Source of the DNA: Lysobacteraceae bacterium
Lineage (GTDB): Bacteria; Pseudomonadota; Gammaproteobacteria; Xanthomonadales; Xanthomonadaceae
Assembly: GCA_004173415.1 (NCBI GenBank)
Contig: SEHC01000217.1
Location: 1 to 5,504 of the forward strand
DNA: 5,504 nucleotides
Direction: 5' to 3'
Shown: positions 1-4,797 of the stretch, in pieces
Numbering within the stretch: the stretch's first letter is position 1
Layout of the letters: every line of letters begins with the position of its first letter
The notes under the pieces: model-generated
The model's input: the letters and a program-made list of their open reading frames with translations, nothing else
What the model was told of the DNA's origin: nothing
Database searches by the model: none
Program-made: the position numbers and the translations under genes

Positions 1-2
1 AC

Positions 3-329
3 ACCGACATCTTCGAGAACGACGGCAATCCGCCCACGGTCAACGATCCCGCGCTGACCGCCAGGATGCTGCCCAGCCTGCAGGCCGTGGTCGGCAAGGC
101 CAACGTGTACGAGCCGCCGTTGCAGATGGGCTCCGAGGATTTCTCCCTGTACGCGCTGGAAGTGCCCTCGCTGTTCTTCTTCGTCGGCTCCACCGGCAAG
201 GGCATCGACCCGGCGACCGCGCCCAGCAACCATTCGCCGAAGTTCCTGCTCGACGAATCGGCCCTGGACGTGGGCTTCCGCGCCCTGATGCAGGTCACCC
301 TGGACTACCTGCACGGCACCGCGGCGTAG
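3..329 (+). CDS. M20-family metallopeptidase / amidohydrolase, C-terminal fragment
   Basis: The reading frame is open from the left edge and ends at TAG 327-329, giving the last 108 residues of a protein whose start lies outside the window. The fragment resembles the end of M20D amidohydrolases (N-acyl-amino-acid or hippurate hydrolase type, usually about 400-440 residues), which use two metal ions to cleave an amide bond. Two family signatures are visible: GSEDFS (nt 129-146), and SNHSPKF (around nt 225-245), whose His is the expected last metal ligand. The sequence FFFVGS between them matches the core strand that precedes the His motif in the family. The N-terminal metal ligands and the lid domain cannot be seen, so substrate and cellular location (many Xanthomonad members are exported) cannot be judged. 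The stop codon lies inside a GTAG-headed hairpin. Family assignment is fairly sure; the specific substrate is unknown. Confidence 0.88.
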   Translation, partial: TDIFENDGNPPTVNDPALTARMLPSLQAVVGKANVYEPPLQMGSEDFSLYALEVPSLFFFVGSTGKGIDPATAPSNHSPKFLLDESALDVGFRALMQVTLDYLHGTAA

Positions 330-346
330 GGTGGGCCCTGGCCCAC
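326..346 (+). repeat. GTAG-headed REP-like hairpin overlapping a stop codon
   Basis: GTAG at 326-329 is followed by GTGGGCC (331-337), a CT loop and GGCCCAC (340-346), a perfect palindrome. The layout of GTAG plus a short GC palindrome is that of REP elements described in Stenotrophomonas and relatives. The TAG of the tetranucleotide is also the stop codon of the upstream amidohydrolase. No T-run follows, so it is a poor intrinsic terminator by itself. Assignment to a REP family is inference. Confidence 0.5.
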
Positions 347-389
347 TCTTGGCCCTGCCTCCGTTTGCGGGGGCGACCGGACCCGGAAC

Positions 390-406
390 GGTGGGCCAAG
401 GCCCTG
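390..406 (+). repeat. second GGGCC hairpin, degenerate REP-like copy
   Basis: GGGCC (393-397), AA and GGCCC (400-404) form a short palindrome. Its flanks (GGTGGGCC and GGCCCTGG) repeat words found in the hairpin at 326-346, about 60 bp upstream. It may be the degenerate partner in a paired REP unit. Apart from this pair and the -10 box at 475-480, I see nothing recognisable in 330-486. Confidence 0.3.
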
Positions 407-474
407 GCTCGTTCGCCATCCACCCCTGGATGACAGCGGCGTCCCGCCCCACGATTCCCTAACCTGCGCGCCGC

Positions 475-480
475 TAAAAT
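475..480 (+). promoter_or_regulatory. candidate -10 box of queF, implying a leaderless or very short-leader mRNA
   Basis: TAAAAT matches the -10 consensus at five of six positions and ends 6 bp before the ATG at 487. Transcription would be expected to start about at that ATG. No Shine-Dalgarno sequence lies before the ATG, which agrees with a leaderless transcript. No good -35 hexamer is seen at 16-18 bp upstream, so the call is tentative. Confidence 0.4.
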
Positions 481-486
481 GCGCGC

Positions 487-1109
487 ATGAATACCGTCCA
501 AGATTCCAGCCTGGGCAAGGAAGTCGCCTATCCCTCGCAGTACGACGCCGGCCTGCTGTTCGCCATCCCGCGTGCGGCCGGCCGTGGCGAACTCGGCCTG
601 GCCGACGGCGCCCCCGGTTCCAGTCCGGGGCAGGCTCGCGGGCCGGGGCCGACGTGACCGTGGCCTTCGGCCTGCCGCAGATGTCGGCCGACGCGGATGC
701 CGAATCGATCGACGCGCAGGACCTGGACATCGACGACTACGGCCCGCCCAATCCTTCCTACCTTTCCGCCGACCCGGCCCAGGTGATCGAGGAGACCCTG
801 GTCTCGCACCTGCTCAAGTCCAACTGCCCGGTCACCGGCCAGCCCGACTGGGCCAGCCTGGTGCTGTCCTATCGCGGGCCGCGGATTGAGCGCAACGGCC
901 TGCTGCGCTACCTGGTGAGTTTCCGCGACCACGCCGGCTTCCATGAACAGTGCGTCGAACGGATCTTCCACGACCTGCAGCAACGCTGCAGCCCGGACCG
1001 GCTGTCGGTTGAGGCGCGCTACACCCGCAGGGGCGGGCTGGACATCAATCCCTGGCGGGCCACGCCCGGATCGACGGCGCCGGAGCCGCGACGCGAGCCG
1101 CGCCAGTAG
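487..1109 (+). pseudogene. queF: queF remnant: NADPH-dependent preQ0 (7-cyano-7-deazaguanine) reductase with internal deletion and frameshift
   Basis: Intact QueF reduces preQ0 to preQ1 with NADPH in the cytoplasm, a step toward queuosine in tRNA. The N-terminal part starts at ATG 487 and reads LGKEVAYPSQYDAGLLFAIP, then GELGL up to nt 600, as in the long two-module QueF type. That frame then turns into unrelated residues and stops at TGA 655-657. The C-terminal part is intact in a different frame, from about nt 636 to TAG 1107-1109. It carries LLKSNCPVTGQPDW (catalytic Cys 825-827, Asp 846-848), the FHEQCVERIF motif, and the ending ARYTRRGGLDINPW. Compared with E. coli QueF (282 residues), about 64 residues are missing between the parts. 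These include the ESKSxKLY motif used for NADPH binding. An enzyme without this segment is not expected to work. It is either a true pseudogene or an assembly/sequencing deletion; identity as queF is very sure. Confidence 0.88.
612..630 (+). other. GC hairpin at the queF deletion junction
   Basis: CCCCGG (612-617), the loop TTCCAGT and CCGGGG (625-630) form a 6-bp GC stem. It lies exactly where the N-terminal queF frame stops matching the family and before the C-terminal frame resumes (about 636). It may mark the deletion point, by polymerase slippage or as a sequencing/assembly trouble spot. Its function, if any, is unknown. Confidence 0.4.
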
Positions 1110-1214
1110 GGGTCGGTGGCCGGCGGCCGGGGTTCACCCGCTGCCCATGAATTCTTAACGGGCCGTGTGTAGATTTGGCTTCCCCGCACATCCCGCCCAG
1201 CGAGGGAGCCACCC

Positions 1215-1532
1215 ATGAGCACCGAGAAGAAGGCCGATTTTTCCGGCGTCACCGCCAAAGTCGACAGCACCGAGCAGAAAGCCGCCGATTTTTCCGGAGT
1301 CACCGCCTCGGTCGACAGTACCGAGGAAATCGTCGGCGAGCGCACCTACACCATCGAGAAGGGCGACACGCTGTCGAAGATCGCCAAGGAGCATCTCGGT
1401 AGCGCCAACGCCTGGAAACAGATCTTCGAAGCCAACCGCGACGTGATCGACGACCCCGACCGGATCTTTCCTGGCCAGGTGATCAAGCTGCCGCCGGCCG
1501 ACTCCAACGACTCCACCGATTCCAACGCCTGA
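1215..1532 (+). CDS. small LysM-domain protein with duplicated N-terminal segment
   Basis: A 105-residue protein with no signal peptide, so probably cytoplasmic. Residues 43-93 are one LysM domain (RTYTIEKGDTLSKIAKEHLG, then IFEAN, DRIFPGQVIKLP). This is the form found in the E. coli Kbp/YgaU group, but the BON domain of that protein is absent. LysM usually binds glycans such as peptidoglycan; Kbp binds potassium, and whether this protein does either is unknown. The N-terminal 40 residues hold two copies of a 14-residue unit (ADFSGVTAKVDSTE at 7-20, ADFSGVTASVDSTE at 24-37). The tail is Ser/Asp/Asn-rich. The ATG is preceded by a purine-rich GAGGGAG (1202-1208). The lipoprotein gene follows after 31 bp on the same strand, suggesting an operon. 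The 105 bp upstream contain no convincing -35/-10 pair; TAGATT (1170-1175) is the only -10-like word. Confidence 0.9.
   Translation: MSTEKKADFSGVTAKVDSTEQKAADFSGVTASVDSTEEIVGERTYTIEKGDTLSKIAKEHLGSANAWKQIFEANRDVIDDPDRIFPGQVIKLPPADSNDSTDSNA
1233..1325 (+). repeat. in-frame tandem duplication inside the LysM gene
   Basis: Two 42-bp units (1233-1274 and 1284-1325), 51 bp apart, encode ADFSGVTAKVDSTE and ADFSGVTASVDSTE. They differ at only a few bases (GGC/GGA, AAA/TCG, AGC/AGT), so the duplication is well conserved at the DNA level. The 51-bp period keeps the frame. Confidence 0.85.
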
Positions 1533-1550
1533 TCGCCCCCCATTCCCTCC

Positions 1551-1555
1551 AAGGA
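1551..1555 (+). promoter_or_regulatory. ribosome binding site of the lipoprotein gene
   Basis: AAGGA lies 8 bases before ATG 1564, normal spacing. It supports this start, which also puts a proper signal peptide at the N-terminus. Confidence 0.7.
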
Positions 1556-1563
1556 ACCTGACC

Positions 1564-2046
1564 ATGAAATCCAATCGCATCTCCTATGCCCTGATGATCG
1601 CGCTGGCCGGCACCGTTGCGCTGGCCGGCTGCAAGAAGAAGGAAGAGGCCGTCGCTCCGGTGGTGACCGAGCCGGTCCCCGCCCCGGTCCCGGTCGAACC
1701 CACCGTGGCCCCGAACCCGGTCGCCGCCACCAGCGTCACCGTCGGCAACACCGCCGCCGCCGACAAGTCGGTGGCCCCGGTCAACAGCTTCAAGCCCACC
1801 GACAAGATCATCGTCTCGGTCAAGACCGACGCGACGACCGCGGCCAATGCGGCCATCGACGCCAAGCTGACCTTCCAGGACGGCCAGGTCGCCGGCCAGC
1901 AGGCCGCCACCGTGGTGGCCGAGGATGCGGGCACCACCAACGTGACCTTCAGCAACGCCAACCCGTGGCCGGTCGGCAAGTACAAGGTCGACGTGACCGT
2001 CAACGGCCAGCCGGCCTCCATGACCCAGGAAATCGAAGTCAAGTGA
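1564..2046 (+). CDS. lipoprotein with Pro-rich linker and C-terminal beta-sandwich-like domain, function unknown
   Basis: A 160-residue protein. Residues 1-23 form a lipoprotein signal peptide: a basic start (MKSNR), a hydrophobic core, and the lipobox LAGC with Cys 23 as the lipidated residue. Lys follows the Cys (KKK), not Asp, which favours transport to the outer membrane by Lol. Residues 29-55 are a flexible Pro/Val-rich linker with repeated PV/EP steps. Residues 75-160 (SFKPTDKIIVSVKT, then NPWPVGKYKVDVTVNG) look like a small all-beta, Ig-like domain. Similar F-x-P-x-D and WPxGxY patterns are common in uncharacterised Xanthomonad envelope proteins. It follows the LysM gene by 31 bp, so both are probably on one transcript, and a strong hairpin begins at its stop codon. 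No enzyme motif is seen; a structural or binding role in the envelope is inference only. Confidence 0.88.
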   Translation: MKSNRISYALMIALAGTVALAGCKKKEEAVAPVVTEPVPAPVPVEPTVAPNPVAATSVTVGNTAAADKSVAPVNSFKPTDKIIVSVKTDATTAANAAIDAKLTFQDGQVAGQQAATVVAEDAGTTNVTFSNANPWPVGKYKVDVTVNGQPASMTQEIEVK

Positions 2047-2087
2047 CGTAAGCGCGCCCGCGCCAGCGCGGGCCTTTGCGCTTACGT
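2046..2087 (+). terminator. long two-part hairpin at the end of the LysM-lipoprotein operon
   Basis: An outer stem of 10 bp (ACGTAAGCGC 2046-2055 with GCGCTTACGT 2078-2087) encloses an inner 7-bp stem (GCCCGCG 2056-2062 with CGCGGGC 2067-2073, loop CCAG). CTTT (2074-2077) is bulged on the 3' side. It starts on the last base of the lipoprotein stop codon. The T-run is weak, so it may end transcription or protect the 3' end of the mRNA. Confidence 0.6.
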
Positions 2088-2088
2088 C

Positions 2089-2108
2089 ATCCCCGCGAAA
2101 GCGGGGAT
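2089..2108 (+). repeat. GTCATCCCCGC palindrome, copy 1
   Basis: ATCCCCGC (2089-2096), loop GAAA, GCGGGGAT (2101-2108): a perfect 8-bp stem preceded by GTC and followed by CCA. The layout is like the dRS3-type palindrome known from Neisseria and many other proteobacteria. This first copy sits outside the 148-bp period, 38 bp before copy 2. Confidence 0.7.
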
Positions 2109-2126
2109 CCAGGCACTTTGCTCGTC

Positions 2127-2146
2127 ATCCCCGCGAAGGCGGGGAT
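2127..2146 (+). repeat. GTCATCCCCGC palindrome, copy 2
   Basis: ATCCCCGC (2127-2134), loop GAAG, GCGGGGAT (2139-2146), within repeat unit 1. Confidence 0.7.
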
Positions 2147-2177
2147 CCATGGACCTTGATCTTCAAGCCACGAGCCA

Positions 2178-2203
2178 GGGCACGGAGCAATCCGTGCCCT
2201 TTT
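2178..2203 (+). terminator. terminator-like hairpin in repeat unit 1
   Basis: GGGCACGGA (2178-2186), loop GCAA, TCCGTGCCC (2191-2199), then TTTT (2200-2203). A 9-bp GC-rich stem with a tetraloop and a short U-run is a credible Rho-independent terminator. Confidence 0.65.
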
Positions 2204-2238
2204 CAATGTGAACACCAGTGGCCATCGCGATGCCCCCG

Positions 2239-2258
2239 GTAGCCCGCGCCAGCGCGGG
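2239..2258 (+). repeat. GTAG-headed REP-like hairpin between units 1 and 2
   Basis: GTAG (2239-2242) leads into GCCCGCG (2242-2248), loop CCAG, CGCGGGC (2253-2259). The same stem is the inner part of the hairpin at 2046-2087. The GTAG head and palindrome agree with Stenotrophomonas-type REPs. Confidence 0.5.
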
Positions 2259-2274
2259 CCTTTGCGCTTACGTC

Positions 2275-2294
2275 ATCCCCGCGAGGGCGGGGAT
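2275..2294 (+). repeat. GTCATCCCCGC palindrome, copy 3
   Basis: ATCCCCGC (2275-2282), loop GAGG, GCGGGGAT (2287-2294), within repeat unit 2. Confidence 0.7.
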
Positions 2295-2325
2295 CCATGG
2301 ACCTTGATCTTCAAGCCACGAGCCA

Positions 2326-2351
2326 GGGCACGGAGCAATCCGTGCCCTTTT
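2326..2351 (+). terminator. terminator-like hairpin in repeat unit 2
   Basis: An exact second copy: GGGCACGGA (2326-2334), loop GCAA, TCCGTGCCC (2339-2347), TTTT (2348-2351). Confidence 0.65.
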
Positions 2352-2386
2352 CAATGTGAACACCAGTGGCCATCGCGATGCCCCCG

Positions 2387-2405
2387 GTAGCCCGCCAGCG
2401 CGGGC
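2387..2405 (+). repeat. GTAG-headed REP-like hairpin, shortened copy
   Basis: GTAG (2387-2390) followed by GCCCGCCAGCGCGGGC, the same palindrome with two bases missing from its left arm. The stem is shorter than in the other two copies. Confidence 0.45.
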
Positions 2406-2420
2406 CTTTGCGCTTACGTC

Positions 2421-2468
2421 ATCCCCGCGAAGCGCCTGCCCTCGAATGCTGTAGTCGGGGGCGGGGAT
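2421..2468 (+). repeat. GTCATCCCCGC palindrome, copy 4, long variant with 28-base insertion
   Basis: The arms ATCCCCGC (2421-2428) and GCGGGGAT (2461-2468) are kept, but the usual 4-base loop is replaced by 32 bases (2429-2460). These include CCTGCCCTCGAATGCTGTAG. This could be a separate long form of the repeat family or an insertion into the loop. Confidence 0.65.
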
Positions 2469-2499
2469 CCATGGACCTTGATCTTCAAGCCACAACCCA

Positions 2500-2525
2500 G
2501 GGCGCGGAGCAATCCGTGCCCTTTT
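2500..2525 (+). terminator. terminator-like hairpin in repeat unit 3
   Basis: GGGCGCGGA (2500-2508), loop GCAA, TCCGTGCCC (2513-2521), TTTT (2522-2525). It differs from the other two by one base that leaves a G-U pair in the stem, so the structure is kept. Confidence 0.6.
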
Positions 2526-2549
2526 CCCATCCCACGACAAAGGTCGGCT

Positions 2550-2578
2550 TTGCCCTGCGCGCCGCCAGGCGCGACAAT
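2550..2578 (+). promoter_or_regulatory. candidate sigma-70 promoter of icd
   Basis: TTGCCC (2550-2555) and GACAAT (2573-2578) are separated by 17 bp, each matching consensus at four of six positions. The region lies just after the last repeat terminator, where icd needs its own promoter. An inverted repeat, CGCGCC (2558-2563) and GGCGCG (2568-2573), fills the spacer and could bind a regulator. The implied leader is about 65 bases. Confidence 0.35.
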
Positions 2579-2637
2579 GCCGGTCCGCTCCATGCGCCCC
2601 CCGCGGCAGCCGCCGCTCGCCTTCACGATCCAGTTCC

Positions 2638-2642
2638 AGGAG
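2638..2642 (+). promoter_or_regulatory. ribosome binding site of icd
   Basis: AGGAG lies 7 bases before ATG 2650 and fixes the start over in-frame alternatives. The resulting N-terminus aligns with E. coli Icd. Confidence 0.8.
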
Positions 2643-2649
2643 TAGTCCC

Positions 2650-3978
<1,329 letters not shown>

Positions 3979-3998
3979 TTTTCTGCGCCAGCAAGACG

Positions 3999-4026
3999 AA
4001 AAAAGCCCGGCATGCCGGGCTTTTTT
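3999..4026. terminator. bidirectional Rho-independent terminator
   Basis: A perfect 28-base palindrome: six A (3999-4004), GCCCGGCATGCCGGGC (4005-4020), six T (4021-4026). The A-run on one side and T-run on the other let it act in both directions. It lies 20 bp after the icd stop and can also end transcription from the convergent minus-strand gene. Confidence 0.95.
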
Positions 4027-4043
4027 CTGCGCGAGGCTTTCTT

Positions 4044-4135
4044 GTAGGAGCGACGCCAGTCGCGAAGCCGTGAACCCGTCAGAGCTTCCTGCTTCGATTC
4101 CGGCATGGCGGCTTCGCGACTGGCGTCGCTCCTAC
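4044..4135. repeat. pair of inverted GTAG-type REP elements (BIME-like)
   Basis: A perfect 27-bp inverted repeat: left arm 4044-4070 begins GTAGGAGCGACGCCAGTCGC, right arm 4109-4135 is its exact complement ending CTCCTAC. They are separated by 38 bp (4071-4108). Each arm is itself a hairpin (GCGAC, loop GCCA, GTCGC at 4050-4063). Repeats starting GTAGGAGCG are common in Pseudomonas and Xanthomonadaceae. It lies between two convergent genes, a typical site. No RAYT transposase gene is in the window. Confidence 0.85.
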
Positions 4136-4172
4136 GTCGCTCCTCCGGCGACGCCTGCTCTCGGCTTCGCGA
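4135..4172. repeat. degenerate third REP fragment
   Basis: CGTCGC (4135-4140) pairs with GCGACG (4148-4153). The 11-mer CGGCTTCGCGA at 4162-4172 repeats the start of the right REP arm (4109-4119). This looks like a decayed or rearranged REP next to the intact pair, just beyond the end of the minus-strand gene. Confidence 0.45.
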
Positions 4173-4183
4173 TTCGCTCTGGC

Positions 4184-4690
4184 TCAGCAGGCCAGGCAAT
4201 TGACCACTCGAACGCTCTCGGCCGCCAGCAGGGCATAGTCCTCGGGCTGCGCCTGCACGATGACCGGCGGCAGGTCGACGATCCGGATGGCCTCCCGTTC
4301 CGCCGCGCTTGCCGCCACGGCTTCCGCCGCGACCGCATTCGGTGCGGCAAGGGGTGGTGAGGGCGCGCGGCCGAGGAAGGCCGATGCCGTGGCCAGCGCA
4401 AACACGGCCAGCCCGAACGCCTGCAGCACATGCCGCGTCTTGCCCTGGTCTGCCCGGCGCGCGCCGTCGATACCGGCCCGGGTCTGCGGGAAGGGCTCCT
4501 CGATATCGTCATTGTGGCCGGCGGTCATCGGCCGGCCGCCCAGGAACAGCAGGTCCTCGTACAGACTGAACCCGCTGCGCCGGGCAGCCCGACGCCGTGG
4601 CCGTGCCGGCAGGTGGCGCGGCGTGCCGGCGCCCGCCGTTGCCTCCAGCGCGGCTTCCCGCCACCATGAGGTGTAGATGCTGGTCTTCAT
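4184..4690 (-). CDS. hypothetical protein with one transmembrane segment
   Basis: A 168-residue protein that I do not recognise. Its start at 4690 is supported by AGGAG (plus-strand 4697-4701) six bases before the ATG. Residues 1-86 are hydrophilic, with an Arg-rich stretch (25-38: RHLPARPRRRAARR) and an acidic patch (60-65). Residues 87-106 (HVLQAFGLAVFALATASAFL) form a single membrane helix. By the positive-inside rule the N-terminal half is probably cytoplasmic and the C-terminal 60 residues outside. That part is Ala-rich (114-130) and then has IVDLPPVIVQAQ (136-147), ending in Cys-Leu-Ala-Cys. No signal peptide, enzyme motif or zinc-finger pattern of an anti-sigma factor is seen. The gene is divergent from a LysR-type regulator, which could control it. 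It ends near the REP pair and may share the bidirectional terminator of icd. Confidence 0.72.
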   Translation of the reverse strand: MKTSIYTSWWREAALEATAGAGTPRHLPARPRRRAARRSGFSLYEDLLFLGGRPMTAGHNDDIEEPFPQTRAGIDGARRADQGKTRHVLQAFGLAVFALATASAFLGRAPSPPLAAPNAVAAEAVAASAAEREAIRIVDLPPVIVQAQPEDYALLAAESVRVVNCLAC

Positions 4691-4696
4691 GACGGT

Positions 4697-4701
4697 CTCC
4701 T
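4697..4701 (-). promoter_or_regulatory. ribosome binding site of the hypothetical membrane protein
   Basis: AGGAG on the minus strand, six bases before the ATG at 4690-4688. It is the main evidence that this reading frame is a real gene and not a shadow. Confidence 0.65.
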
Positions 4702-4781
4702 CGCCGGCTCATCCGGCTTGAACGAGGGACAAGTTAGGCCCATCCTTCAGCCCGAAAAAGCGAAACTTCCGCAAGCCAGAC

Positions 4782-4796
4782 TTGAGGCAATCTCAA
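4782..4796. promoter_or_regulatory. candidate LysR-type operator in the divergent promoter region
   Basis: TTGAG (4782-4786), GCAAT, CTCAA (4792-4796) is a perfect interrupted palindrome ending two bases before the ATG of the LysR gene. A related word (ACTTCCGCAAG, 4765-4775) lies 15 bp upstream. LysR proteins usually bind such sites and repress their own gene. The only Shine-Dalgarno-like word, GAGG (4784-4787), is within the palindrome, so binding could also affect ribosome access. Confidence 0.45.
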
Positions 4797-4797
4797 T

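Larger units (their letters stand above)
2123..2525 (+). repeat. 148-bp tandem repeat array, about 2.7 copies
   Basis: Copy 1 is 2123-2270 (148 bp). Copy 2 is 2271-2416, identical except for one substitution (GAAGG/GAGGG) and a 2-base loss in the GCCCGCG hairpin. Copy 3 is 2417-2525, which carries a 28-base insertion near its start and three substitutions, and loses similarity after the terminator-like hairpin. Each unit contains, in order: the ATCCCCGC palindrome, a spacer, a GGGC(A/G)CGGA hairpin with TTTT and, in copies 1 and 2, a GTAG-headed hairpin. The array fills most of the 603 bp between the lipoprotein gene and icd. Small open frames across it are repeat artefacts; I see no gene. 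The near-identity of copies 1 and 2 points to a recent duplication. Confidence 0.9.

Noticed and set aside
572..889. Plus-strand open frame of 105 codons inside queF
   Set aside because: It is in the third frame, different from both real queF parts, and is Arg/Gly-rich with no similarity to QueF.
1150..1175. Sigma-70 promoter of the LysM gene
   Set aside because: TAGATT (1170-1175) is a passable -10, but no -35 word lies at 16-18 bp upstream; TTAACG (1155-1160) is far too close.
1584..2042. Antisense open frame over the lipoprotein gene
   Set aside because: The sense frame has a clear lipobox, ribosome binding site and linker-domain layout. The antisense one has none.
2123..2525. CRISPR array
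   Set aside because: The units are 148 bp, tandem and nearly identical across their whole length. There are no unique spacers between short repeats and no cas gene nearby.
4260..4676. Plus-strand open frames opposite the hypothetical membrane protein
   Set aside because: They are Arg/Ala/Pro-rich frames without a ribosome binding site. The minus-strand frame has AGGAG at proper distance and a membrane helix.
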